Of a DNA stretch of 64,000 bases, positions 38,040 to 49,696 are shown one piece after another. Source of the stretch: Reticulascus tulasneorum. Lineage: Eukaryota > Ascomycota > Sordariomycetes > Glomerellales > Reticulascaceae. Every line of letters starts with the position of its first letter. Position 1 is the first letter of the stretch. The notes below the pieces were generated by a model. The model was not told the DNA's origin, ran no database searches, and was given only the letters and a program-made list of their open reading frames with translations. The stretch lies in the NCBI GenBank assembly GCA_001557505.1, contig LSAX01000010.1, positions 1,550,001 through 1,614,000 of the forward strand, read 5' to 3'. A program made the position numbers and the translations under genes.

Positions 38040-38821
38040 GGCGAGATTCCCGTTGTATATCATGTATATTGACGGGACAGCAAGTTCTCCATTTCTTTTG
38101 TATGGTTCGTGGTGTGGGGTAAGGCTACGGCTTAGACAATGGGTTGGCATGTCTGTGTTTGGCGTTGAAAGTCATTGATGATGGCGCTCACAACGACTGT
38201 ATTATTGTAGTTAATGTACAGTACTGGTACCAAAGCGTACTTGTGTTATTCTGTCTTCGGTTGCTTCAACTGCCAGCTCCTCGAGAGCTTCTGATCTGGT
38301 GAAATTGCAAGCCTCCTTGGTCTTCAACTGCCTAAGCCTCGATTCGCCAGCTCCTCTCGGGTCTGATACCGTGTGGTCTGGGTTGGAGAGAAAGGTTCCG
38401 CGTAGTGGATCAGGGATTGCGAGGGAGAGTTGAGTGCCTATGGGTTGTAAGTAGAAAAGAGCGATCAGTTTCTCACCTAGGCCTGCATTGAATAGATGGC
38501 CCGAGACTCACGCTGTTCATGCCACTCGTGTAGTCAAGGGTAATACCCAATTCTTGAATTACTTCGTTCCACGTGGTCAGATATTCAGTCAAGGCTAAAA
38601 CATGAAGGACGTTGGTATTCAGACATAATCTATCAAATAATCAGACAATATTCAGATGCTTCATTCTTCTAAGAAGTGCAGCACATTCATCGAAGGGTAT
38701 TTGCCCTGTATCAAAACTCCTTGCCAAATCTAAAACCCTGTAACCCCTTTTGTATCCCAAGCAACGATTTAGACGCAACTTAAACAAGCCTGTCAGGTCC
38801 ACCTGGAAGGCGCTCACTCTT
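38040..38821. other. Convergent intergenic region mip1/ABCG gene
   Basis: About 780 bp between two 3' ends. No gene, RNA gene or repeat was supported. Confidence 0.45.
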
Positions 38822-40963
38822 TCAGTTCTTCTTTACCATTAGCACAATCCAGCCTGCAATTCGATAGCCAGCAATGATCGCAATCATAATTCCCACGTTC
38901 TTCCCCAGATGGCCGGGCTGATAACCATACTGGTCCAGGACCCCCTGCCCAGCAATCTTGCACTCGCTGGCCAGCTCTGTCTGCCACATGCACTGGCAGC
39001 CTCCGCCGCACGTATACGTACGCTCCGCAAACTCGTTGATCATCATGCCCTCGAAGACATACTTCTGATAATCCCAGTAATGGAAGACGTATTTGTAGAA
39101 CGAGTTGAGAATGGTCGGCGGCACCATGAAGCCGTTGACCGACATCCATAGCCCGTTTGCGAACGCGACGAGAGCCAGGGAGATGACGAAGCTGGGGAAA
39201 AGAGACGTCATAAAGACGACGAGTCCTTCGGCGGCGAGTAGGTCGAGGAAGAGCCACATTACCCAGGTGAAGAAGGCGGTGGCTGTGGGCTGGAAGTTTG
39301 AAAGCCAGTAGGAGATGGAGGAGAAGAGGACGGAGATGAAGAACAGGTAGGGCAAGCCGATGAAGAAATTAGCGATGATGAACGCGGTAGGTCCATAGAG
39401 GCCATTATGCCGCTCCTTGACGAATTGTTGGCGGTCTTCGAGGAAGGCGGGGACGTATGCGACAGCCATGAAGGACATGAAAGCAGAGCCAAAGAACTAA
39501 AGAACGTTAGGTTGTGTACCACCAAATAAGCGAAGACTAGGACTTACGATGGCGTTTATGAGAGGAATGATCGAACTCTGTTCCGGCTGAAGACGAACCC
39601 AGACTGTACCCATCATGATGGCCAAACCTGACAAAAATTAGCTACAATCATCCAAGAAGAATGTTCGAACTTACCAGTGTACATCGCCACTCTAATACCG
39701 TACGCCACAACATCACGGTAACTCTTGACGAAATTCCGGTGGAGCAGGGTCAACGCTAAGCTGGGCAGGCTGGGCTTCTTCTCTATGCCGTCTACCGCGA
39801 CCGCCGAACTCTTCTGCTCGGCATCCATGATGGCGGTCTTCAGGAGTTTCGCAGTGGACGACTTATTCCATGCCCTGTGCATGGACTCTAGTCGTTGAGA
39901 TGCAGCCTCTCTGTCCCTGGTGAAGTCGGTGTTGATGAGCTCAAGAATGAACTCTGCTGGGTTGACGTGAACCGGCATGGCGAGGCCAAGGGATTGATAG
40001 TGAGAAGACACGTCTCGGGGCGTCCCGAAGTAGTGTGTTTTCCCCTTCGAGAGGAGGAGGAGTTTGTCAAAGAGATTGAAGGTCGAGGTTGATGGCTGAT
40101 GGATGGAAGCAATAACAATGAGCTTCGAGGCGTTAGTTCCACTTTCCATAATCAGGAGGCTCCCGCCGGACTCACATTATTGCGCTTCGCAACGCCCTTC
40201 AGATAGTTTATGACTTCCCAGCTAGCAGCAGAGTCGAGGCCGCTCGTAGGCTCGTCGAGGAACAGGATCTTAGGACTAGTAATCAGTTGGCTGGCCACAC
40301 CAACACGGCGTTTCTGACCTCCCGAGATGCCCTTTCGGAGAGGAGTGCCGATGAGAGTGTTGGCCTGCTCATTAAGACCAAATGCGTCGAGAAGGCCGTT
40401 GATACGCGACAGGCGCTCTCGCTTGGGCAAAGAGCTAGTGCTGGCGAGGCGAGAGGCAAAGTTGAGCGTCTCTCTAACTGTCAATGAGCCGATAAGAGCA
40501 TCCTCCTGCTCCACAAAGCAGCTCATTTCACGAAAGGCAGATCTGGATGGTTTGCTGCCATTGACCAACACCGTCGCCTCAACATCCATTGCGTTCGTGG
40601 GTCGATTTGCAAGCACATTGAGCAGCGTCGTCTTTCCGCACCCCGATGGACCTACAAGGGCGCATAGTTCACCTTGTGCAATGTCAGTAGTGAAACGCCT
40701 GCCATGAGTTGGGAGCAGTGTGTACCTGCTTCCACAATTCCCTCGACCTTATCGACGATTGTCTTTGGTTGCTTCGTCTCCCGATCCTTGACAGTAACCG
40801 TGAGTCCTCTCCACGTGAAGTTTCTGACAGTGCTGTTCGCCAGGTGGGCCTCGGCCCCGGCTCGGAGTTCAACATCGACGAAGTTGCTGTCCCTTGCGGC
40901 AATCATGTTGAGATGATCCAACTCCATGTCCGTCGAGGACCTGTGACTGCTAGCTTTCGCCAT
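38822..40963 (-). CDS. ABCG (white-brown complex) half-transporter
   Basis: ATP-binding cassette half-transporter, nucleotide-binding domain first and membrane domain second, which should work as a dimer exporting an unknown, probably lipophilic, compound. Exons 40726-40963, 40176-40672, 39675-40122, 39548-39627 and 38822-39496, 645 residues. Walker A GPSGCGKTT (87-95), signature ISGGQKRRVG (195-204), Walker B ILFLDEPTSGLDS (215 on) and the H-loop region IASIHQPST are intact. The C-terminal third has about six hydrophobic spans and a Cys-rich extracellular loop (TYTCGGGCQCMWQ) typical of ABCG proteins. All five exons join in phase. Start taken at ATG 40963; the frame stays open a little further upstream without an ATG. 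Confidence 0.92.
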
Positions 40964-41450
40964 TGCGGCCTGCTCCTTGGCCAATTGAAAAGATGCAGTT
41001 CGTTTTAATGGCAGAGTAACTCCGATTCGGTGGTTAGACTAGACACGCCGGCGTCGAATGCAATTGAGAAGTTCGCAAAGCTTCAAGTCGTCGGGTGAGT
41101 GTGGTTCTTGGGGACAACGAGTTGCAAGAGAAGTCCGGATAATGCAAGAGGAGATTGAAACAGAAAACCACCTGGCGCCTTACGTGTTCATATAATAAGG
41201 AAAGATCTAATGAAGCAGTAGCTGTTGGTTCTTTGGATGCGACGTCTATTGCATTTACTCAAGGAAACTCCCACCGCCCATTGGAGGGGATGGTTCCGTC
41301 CTTAATCAACCGATGCAAACTCGACGGCCGGGGAAATTCAGCCCCAGCCGGGCCTATTCATGAATCTAAGAAGATGCTACCATAACCTTACAAACTTGTG
41401 AGGTTACATAATCGGCGACCTTCGTTGATCTCCTCAGCATGTGAGGGACG
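40964..41450. other. ABCG upstream region
   Basis: Promoter region of the minus-strand transporter, with nothing else recognised before the weak open frame at 41451. Confidence 0.4.
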
Positions 41451-41879
41451 ATGCCCAGCAGCACTGACAATTTCCTCGCCGACTCTAACAACGCAGCTGA
41501 ACACACTTCCCTGCAGGGTTTGGGCTTATACATGGCCCAGCTGGTGGACACCTCGTCCCCGTCCAACGGCGAGTGGATGCGAGGAGAAATTCATGCATGG
41601 GTCATGGTCGGAGTCGTAGTGCCTAAAGCCCACATCCACGATGTGAGACGGGGAGTTCGGTTTAGCCTTAAACCTGTGAAAAGTGGTCCCCGAGCTGCGG
41701 CAATCGGCCATCCCGCCTTGTATGGGGTCCAGACGAGAGTGCCAAACGGTAGTTTACTCGATTGGCCAGATGCGCACCCCTTCCGTAATGGCACAGAGGA
41801 ATTGTTCCGAAATCTTGGTACGCAGTGTCGTATCTTGCAGCAGAACACGCACAGACAATATCGTTGTCTACAGGGGTGA
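41451..41879 (+). CDS. Weak orphan open frame, 142 codons
   Basis: No family recognised. The predicted protein has a coding-like stretch (GEWMRGEIHAWVMVGVVVP, then HIHDVRRGVRFSLKP) and a proline/aspartate stretch. Just before its stop, a GT-AG pair could join CAG G to ACGGCGACC near 41917 and extend it by about ten residues to a stop at 41949. Long open frames on the opposite strand (41591-42091) cover the same bases, so coding status is doubtful. Confidence 0.3.
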   Translation: MPSSTDNFLADSNNAAEHTSLQGLGLYMAQLVDTSSPSNGEWMRGEIHAWVMVGVVVPKAHIHDVRRGVRFSLKPVKSGPRAAAIGHPALYGVQTRVPNGSLLDWPDAHPFRNGTEELFRNLGTQCRILQQNTHRQYRCLQG

Positions 41880-42560
41880 GTCGCCGATGGTGTGCGTGCT
41901 GATAATGTAATCTGCAGACGGCGACCTTCCAACGGCGCTTTCGGGGTAGAGATCATATGGCTTGGTTGATGAGTTATTGGGACTGCACAACATCGAAGAA
42001 ATAATAGATGACATGATCTTGCTGTCCACATGTAACTGTTCACGTCATACCTGAAAATCAGCCCTACGCCTTGTCTCTTGCCAGGCAACACCCTTCATAA
42101 TCACGTCCACTAATCCGAGACCCGCTTACGCACCTCGCAGATTCCATCGCGCCAGGCAGTGCAGCACCGGGCTCCACGGTGAGGATGGAGTCGGTTCGGA
42201 CGCCGCTGTGCGAAACCCATGCGTTCAGGTTCATATGTCACGTTGCAGAAGCTCCAGCCCTGTGAGTACGAATCTTCTCCTTCAGTGCTGGCCATCAGCG
42301 AGCAGCACGATGCAAGCTACAAGGGGCTCTCGATCGTCGTACGATAAATCCCAGCCAGTGGAGTAAGAGTCTTGAGCAAACACCTATTACCTACCGCAAC
42401 GGCCCGACTCAAGTATCAAAGCTGTAATTTCTTCCTCTATAGCGCATCCTTCCTCATCGACAGCCAGGCGCTAACTGGGATGAGAGTTATTTGAGTTGAA
42501 GCGACGTATACTAAGACCAGCGAGCAAGGAAGCAATGCCTCAATGTATGGAGAGTGACCC

Positions 42561-42881
42561 ATGACCACGACGCCTGTATCGGGAATGTATCCAATCCATT
42601 ATGCCGAGCGAGACGACCGGAGATGCCGACTTTGTTCGACGTCTTCCGAAAAGAGCATGTATGCCGTGACGAGGACTCAGATGTGTGCAAAACACGGCCA
42701 CACAATGATCCAGAAAGTGAAAGTGGTATTGTGTCCAAACTGCAAGGATAGGGACATGTTTGATGATATAAATATATTATCTGTACTTCGAAAAGTCAGA
42801 GATTACCACGCTAGAATCAAGTGGTTGTACATTCGCCGTGCTTCCCAATCCCTCGAGGCGCCAGGCCACAATGGCGAATAA
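42561..42881 (+). CDS. Small Cys/His-containing hypothetical protein, 106 codons
   Basis: No family recognised. It starts MTTTPVSGMYPIHYAERDD and carries a possible zinc-binding pattern: RRCRLC, then MCAKHGH, then VVLCPNC. It ends 5 bp before the stop of the convergent zinc-cluster gene, which is unusually tight. There is no transcript evidence; it may be a real short gene or the remnant of a larger one. Confidence 0.35.
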   Translation: MTTTPVSGMYPIHYAERDDRRCRLCSTSSEKSMYAVTRTQMCAKHGHTMIQKVKVVLCPNCKDRDMFDDINILSVLRKVRDYHARIKWLYIRRASQSLEAPGHNGE

Positions 42882-42886
42882 TGCTT

Positions 42887-45050
42887 CTATCCTGATAAAA
42901 TATTCGGCATTGGTGGCAAAGCCTGCAGAGTCTCAATTTCGTGCATAATATTCTCGTCTGCCGCGATGCTGTTCATCACTTCTTCCTGTGTGAAGCCTGC
43001 CCAGTAGGCCGGGTTGACTTGTTGTGCCTTCTTTGAGCGATAGATTTCCTGAGCCACACCCCTGACCTGCCCTGAGGCTGTTGCAGCTGCAGTCCACACA
43101 TCCGACAGGTGGTTCAGGGCGCCGATGTTGAGTTTGATTTGCTGTCGCAGCTCGTCATCATCGTGAGGAATATAGAACAAGGCCCACTTGCTTAAGTGAA
43201 CAATCGACGAGAGCGTAATCACACAGGTAAAGAAATGCGTGTGGGAGAGAAGAGGCACTCTATGAGTAATCATCTTGCTGATCTCGGCGGCAGATCGGAC
43301 TGTGTGATTTGTGTGGGCATTGAAGAAGTCCCCTGATGCCACTGGGCGGTGCGGTGCGCATGAGTCGACAGCTCTAGCGGGTGAGGTGTCTAGCTGGGAA
43401 TGCGGTTGATGAAGCATGATAGATGTGCTGTGCAAATCGTTAGTTCCGAGTCAACCTGATATACATATGCTTGTGGGCTTACGCGTGTGTCATCATATGT
43501 GCCTGGAAGATCATCTCGTCCGACTGGAAGTCCTTGTTTATCGCATCTCGCTTCTTGGCTGGGAGGTGCATTCTCCAGTTTGTCAACAGTGCCTCAATCC
43601 GAGCAAGATTCTCATCAAGAGGCCCGAAAATTGGCGGGACACGCATGAACTTGCCTAGAGTGCGGCCAGCAGCGATTCGATAGGCGAATGACGAAAACTC
43701 TCGGTCGTCTCCAGAGAATTCCCGATCCTCCAGCTCTTCCAGGTACATGGGTTGCGGAATATTCTGCAGCCAGGTTAGATTCTAAACATTAGATAGACTG
43801 TGACGACTTACTCCAGAAAGAAATTGATGCTCCTCGCATGGCAGACCGACATCCGCGGGCATGTCGAATAAAAGAAAATTGGTTACACGATGGACTCCTG
43901 CCACCATGCCGTCCACGATGTACAGATCCCACCACGTCCTTCGCCAGCTCTCTTCCAGGATCGGGATGCCGCGTCCATGGATAGTTGCGTACGGTCTGGT
44001 GTTCAAGCCAAGTTCGATCGCTATCCGTTCTGCATCGCCCAGCAACTGTCTGGCTTTTTCTTGCTGGCAGTTTCCATCGAGGCCGACGATGAGCACCACC
44101 AGGGCTTGCACCAGGAACCCATCTTTTGTGACAGGCTCGTGGACGAGTCGGAGGGCTTCTTCGAGATAAGTGGCTCGAGCCGGGCCAGCATCAACGAACA
44201 GCGAGCCTACCCATCGTATCGCTGCCAGGAGAGGTTCAAGATTGGCCTCGCTGGCAATCCGCAGCAGCCATTCCTTGGGCAGGACGAAGGGATGAGCGGC
44301 ATGGAAGTGGTGGTAAAAGGAGTCCAGACAACGCTCCGGTAGGGTCTGCAGAGGAATCTGCGGCGGAATCGGGGCCGACTGCCCTAGAGCCAAATGTGCA
44401 GCATTGTAGCCATGGACGCCCCCGTACTGTCTGTATAGCTGCAGATTACCGAGGTGTGGAGTCGATGCGAAACCTGTGCTTGGTGTCTCGGGCAGGCCTA
44501 TGACTGAGTTGAAGGATGCAATGCTGGACGGAATGCCTGCAGATGTGCCTGCGCCAAGGAGCATCGGGCAACTGTCATTATTGAGGCCGACAGAAGACGG
44601 CGACGAAGACCTCGCCCTCTTGTTGGGATTAGGGCCGGAGCCTCTTCTCGGGCCCTTGTAGCCACGCCGGGAAGCGACGTAAATGCACTCCGACAGGGAG
44701 CTTTTGCATCGCGAACATGGGGTCTGACCGTCGCATTTTAGGTGCTTTCCACGCTGTCGACTTGTTAACTAGCTGACCGCAAGACGGTGCCGAACCAATG
44801 GCGGCACATGGAGAACGAGAAACATTTGAAAACAGCCGGGGGATTGGAATGGACGTACGCAGGCTAAACATGCGGCGGGAACTGCTGGTGGTTGACCTCG
44901 GGAATCACTGTTCGCCGACGAAGACGCAGTCGGCGAGTCGCGGGAATCAGGCGATGTGGTTTCGGGCACCACACCGTTGGTCGCAGGATTCGGGGACCCA
45001 TTGACGCTGGGAGGTGGAACCTGGGGTGATAACGATGAGGAGGCTTCCAT
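42887..45050 (-). CDS. Zn(II)2Cys6 transcription factor with fungal-specific TF domain
   Basis: Nuclear regulator. Exons 44859-45050, 43812-44753, 43483-43763 and 42887-43427, 651 residues. The first intron splits the zinc cluster: C61-x2-C64, then R65 GKHLK C71-x5-C77-x2-C80-x6-C87, a textbook spacing that is only restored when the acceptor CAG before CGTGGAAAG is used. A basic linker (RRGYKGPRRGSG, PNKRARSS) follows. The middle region (LDSFYHHFHAAHPFVLP; RRTWWDLYIVDGMVAGVHR) is the fungal_trans regulatory domain. Its target is unknown. The ABCG transporter gene (38.8-41.0 kb) is the nearest firm neighbour on that side, so regulation of export is possible but only a guess. Confidence 0.88.
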
Positions 45051-47486
45051 TTTCAATATATGCTTCTTAAGAACCCTGCGCCCAGAGTTTGACGACCGCT
45101 GCTAGAAGATTTAATTGACGTGCGCAGTGCACGAGGGATAAGATGGGAGAAGGGTTTTTTCGCGGTCGCGCGAGAGACGGCGGTCTGCACGTTCAGGGTG
45201 GTTAGACGAGGTTGGAGATGCAGTCGTGGGGGAGCGATCAGTATTCGTAGAGTATTTCAGAGCACCGCAACCTGGTCTCAAGAAGAGAATCAGGCTAGTG
45301 ATGCTTGTGAGATGTTGGTAATAAGGCTAAGGCTCGCTTGGTAGGGGTCGCGGATGGTTATCAGTGGATGGTGGAGACGCCACCAAGAACTTGCACAAAG
45401 GCTTCGTCCGATGATGTGACGGGGACTGGCGTTTTCGTCCGGGAACTCGATTTAGAAGCTGATTTTAATCTCGTTCAAAGTTCCGGCTGACAGCCGACTT
45501 CAAATACGGGATCCCTGAAACTAACGCTGTCATCTCCTAATCGTAACCATCGCCATGTCCGTCCAACTGCCTCGGTCTGGGAGGGCTTCTGGCACCAGCA
45601 AGCAGGCATTCGGGGGCGATTGCTCCACACGCAACCCCCGAGTTACCAGCTATTTAGTTAACCTTTTGAAACTAGACGAACCAGGCGCCCTGTCAATTGC
45701 GTCAGCCCTATCCGGCCCCCGACGCTCTTCCAGGAAGGCGATGCACGGCGATTCGGCTTAGAAGAGACTGATGTAATGTGCCAATTCGGGGCTGACCGAG
45801 GTTATCCAACCGACCTCAAATATGTTGGAGGGCGTAGGATTCCTCGTGTTGAGAATGGACTGCGGGTCTTCTTGTGGGTGTGGGTGTGGTGTGGGTGAAG
45901 GTTGGATTGTTGAACACACACGTTGGGGGGGAGGACTCCCATGTCTCGCACAATCCAATCCACACGGGCTGCTCAGTTGCGGCCGCATCCCAGCCATAAC
46001 CAGGATAGCAGAACGACGCACTAGTGACGATTTCCCTCCAAGAATGGGTGTGTGAGCGGGATGCCATGTGGTGGAAAGAGATTGCCGGGCAAGATTATGT
46101 AACGCTGCCCCTGCAGTGATCTTGCCAAATTACCTAGATCCCTAATTAAAGAGGCACCAGTGGTTAGGAGTGATGGCCACAGTGACACCCTGAATCCTGG
46201 CCCGCCTGAAATGCCTGTGGAAATCCCTGTTGATTTGCTGCCCGTTGTCGCGAATCAGCCTCCCGCCCCCATTCCTCAGCTCTTCCGTTGCAGAAGATCT
46301 GCGGGATGTTGAGCTGAGATGAGGAAATGAATAACTTTGAAGCAAACAACCTCGTATCCGCGGACACAGCTCAAACGCTGCATCTGAAACTGGAGTGGTC
46401 GATATCCATCGCGAGGGAGGCAACAGTAAACTGGCCTCTGCCTCTTTCTTGGGGACTCTCTCCTGAGGCACAAACCCCTCCTCCTCCATCGACGACTGTC
46501 AATTCAAGAAGGTGTTCAGCAGCATCGCTGGGGTCTCGGTGATAGTGGCCTATGAAAGCCATTGAATTTCCAATGCGCCACCGCAGTTGGAGAGGCCAGG
46601 CAGAAATCAGACGTCTCGCATGACGCCATTCCATGTCCCTATCACATACGGCTGAATCACAGTCTTGCGATAGTTTGCCTCTGATCCCTCGATTTGAGGC
46701 ACCATTAAACTCAGCTGGGACTGGTTCAGCCGGAGCCGGCGGGTTGGTAGCTCATGGGACGGACCATCCAACGCTGTGGATCTTCCCCAAATCCCCATAT
46801 TCTTGTTCAAGCACCACAGATCCAGGTATCGCGGTACCAAATGGCACCTCCAAGAGGGTTATTTCGCCAGGCCATGCTGTTTGCCATTTGAGATGCTCGT
46901 TAGTATGTACCACTTCCGCAGCGCCCAAGCCCACCCGCTCTTGTTTGCTGCTGCGGCTCGACGATACATCTCTGCAAACCTCGGCAAGATTCAAAGCCAC
47001 AGGTCCCCAAAAGCCAAAAGTATCCACTCCCAATATCGCTCATGCCGCTACTGCCGCTGCGAGGTTCTGTCCTTGCTCGATTGCCGCTGTCCCGCTAGTG
47101 AACGTTGCGACGCAAATCTAAGACAGCCCCGATTGTTGTGGGGTTGCCGAAAGTTAGGAGATGAAATGCTGGGCTCGTCTGCCACTTGCCGGTTGCCGCC
47201 ACCTGCAGGGCATCTACTACCGGCCTGGCAGATAATTAGGTAGCTTCCGGTATATGAACGGCAGATCTGAATGCGGATAAACCTTGGCAGAACATCTGGC
47301 TGCAGTCAGTGGAACGCACTTCACTGTCAACTTCGTGTCCAAAGAACAGCAACGGAAGAGGGCCTCACTGAGAATAGTCCACACCAGCATATTGCTCAGC
47401 TATGACTTCGCCCCATCACCTGTTCTCTGCCCAGTGACTTAGCGTCTATAAGTTGTTCCCGCAGCTAAACACGAAGCTCTGACGGC
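45051..47486. other. Gene-poor 2.4-kb divergent region
   Basis: Lies between the zinc-cluster gene (-) and the HeLo-kinase gene (+). Between about 46.1 and 47.25 kb there are overlapping open frames on both strands (for example 46633-47121 + and 46752-47033 -), with protein-like pieces on the minus strand such as VDTFGFWGPVALNLAEVCR. No continuous gene could be assembled. It could be a decayed gene or plain promoter DNA. Confidence 0.4.
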
Positions 47487-49452
47487 ATGGATCCAGTGTC
47501 TGCTGCGGGCTTAGCCCTCGGCGTGGCGTCCATTGGGCTGCAGGTGTATACTGGGTGCATCCAAGGTGAGGCGTCCGATCTTGGAGCATTTACATAGGGC
47601 GTTCGCTAAGGCTGGCCAAGGCATTCAACTGCTAATCACCGCGTCAAACTTTCCTGAAGATTGCCGGTATCTCAATCTGAGATTACGTATGGAACAGCAA
47701 AGACTCTTTGCATGGAGCGAATCATCCGGCTTGCTTGATCTGGATGCTAAGAACCAGCAAAAAGTCCTGGAGTCCAACACCTTCCACCTTCACCGAACCA
47801 CAGTCCTGGATCTATTGGTGCAGGTCCAATGCTTGTTCAAGGAGTTTGAAGAACATCATAGACGGAACGGGCGGCTGAAGCCGGCCGTTGAGCGTGATGA
47901 TGTACTTGAACGGCCGGAGAAGGATGCTGCAGAGGCAAACTTCCCCTTGCCAGAGAGGAGAAGGGACTTCATCAAGCGGGCAATGTTGAGTTTGAAGGAG
48001 AAGTCGGAGGAGACTTTTACAAGGCTGAGATGGGTTAGCTTGGACAAGCTTGCTTTCGAGACTCTTCTCTCGCGGTTTGCAACGTTAAATGACAACATGA
48101 CTGACATCCTCGATGCTCGGCTTCAGATTGAAATCCACCACACGGTGCAGGACACCAATCGAGGCATGCTACAACTGCACCACAAGATTGCCGATCTCGG
48201 CCGCCTCGTAATGGCGTTGAATGTGAAGCTTGAGGCTGGCACTCCCGTGAATATATCTGCGATGTCAAAGGCGCAGAGAGCCGCCAATGCAGACGGGCTG
48301 AAGCAGCTCTCGAAGCTGGCCAAGTTCAAGGCCTTCAACGAGTCAATCGACGGGGACAAGCAGAAGCCTTGGGACGAAGCGACAGCCATGTGTCTTGAGC
48401 TTGGCAAGCCTGGTGCTAGGCGGAACCTGTTACTCGACCGCGACATGATCGAACTCCATGAGGAGGCCGAGGAGTTGGATCTTCCCAGATGTGAAGCGAT
48501 GCTCACCCGGCCGGATGGCAGCAAAAGAAAAGTCTGGATTGAATGGAAGGAGTATGAGGGTCAGAGTCAACATGACGAATCACCCCCCAAGAATGTCATC
48601 ATCGAGAGGGTCGGCAAGCTCGCCGCCTTGCTCAATCACAGTCCGAAGCCAGAGGCATTCCGAACCCTGCACTGCCTAGGATTCTTCGACAAAGCAGGCC
48701 CAGAAGCAACTGATCGCGATGACGACGATAGCTTAAATAGAAAGCTCGGTCTCGTGTTCGAGCGTCCAGGAGATGATGGGCTCCATGATTCTCTGCCTCC
48801 TGTTTCACTGCGAGACTTGCTGGAAAATGGGCGGAAACCTCGAGTGACGGAGCGCATAAAGCTTGCCCATGCCATCAGCAACTGTTTGTTATACCTACAT
48901 GTGGTAAATTGGCTCCACAAGGGTCTGCGAAGTCACAACGTGGTCTTCTTCCGAACTAGAAACGGACATGTTGACTACACGAAGCCCTACCTCTCCGGAT
49001 TCGACTACTCACGACCCGCGCGGAACGATGAAGCGACAGACATACCTGGCGACGATGCCGAGTACAATCTCTACCGCCACCCACAAGTACAGCTCATGAA
49101 CCCTGCCGAGCGGGAGCGTTTCAAGAAGAGCTTCGATATCTACAGCCTCGGTATCTTGTTCGCGGAGATTGCGCACTGGAAGCCTGTCGAGGTGGTCTTG
49201 GGCTTAGACATCAACAGAAAGCCTAGCAATGCCCTCAAAGTGAAGGACAGCTTGCTGGTTAGAGATCGGATCGAAGAGCTTGGAGCTAATATGGGGGAGG
49301 TCTTCGAAGAGGCCGCGAGGAAATGTATCGCTGGTGGGAAGGAATTGGGATTGGCTGAGGGCGATGAAGAGACTAATGACAGAGTTGCAGGGAAACTGTC
49401 GATGAAGTTTTATGAGGACGTGGTCAAGAAATTAGGGGAAGTTCGAGTCTGA
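47487..49452 (+). CDS. HeLo (prion-inhibition/propagation) domain protein with degenerate protein-kinase fold
   Basis: Exons 47487-47565 and 47621-49452, 636 residues. The N terminus MDPVSAAGLALGVASIGLQV joins to YTGCIQGIQLLITASNF, the start of a HeLo helical-bundle domain (about residues 1-215); HeLo domains in fungal incompatibility proteins such as HET-S can insert in membranes and kill the cell. The C-terminal half is kinase-like (KLAHAISNCLLYLHVVNWLH; FKKSFDIYSLGILFAEIAHW), but the catalytic loop reads HKGLRSHN (about 459) instead of HRDxxxxN and the DFG position reads SGFD (about 485). It is therefore probably a pseudokinase. The acceptor at 47620 was chosen because only that keeps frame and gives a continuous HeLo start. 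Function in allorecognition or cell death is inferred. Confidence 0.85.
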
Positions 49453-49696
49453 ACCACGGCTCTCGTTCGGCACCGATAGGTCGAAATGTTAGAGGAAGAA
49501 GTCTTTTCACCAAGTCACGACCTCTTCTCTTCGACAAGTCTGTACGATTCCAAGTATAAGCGTCGTTTGTTATATTCCCGATTCCCTAACCAACGAAATT
49601 CCAACGCTAGCCAACCCATGATGCCCCATATTCCCACTCAACATTATAACTCTTTGCACTCTTTGAAGCTTGCATCACCCATCGATAGTCTAGCTT

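Noticed and set aside
46633..47121. 162-codon plus-strand open frame
   Set aside because: Composition is Ser/Pro/Ala-rich without any recognisable motif, and the opposite strand is open over the same bases.
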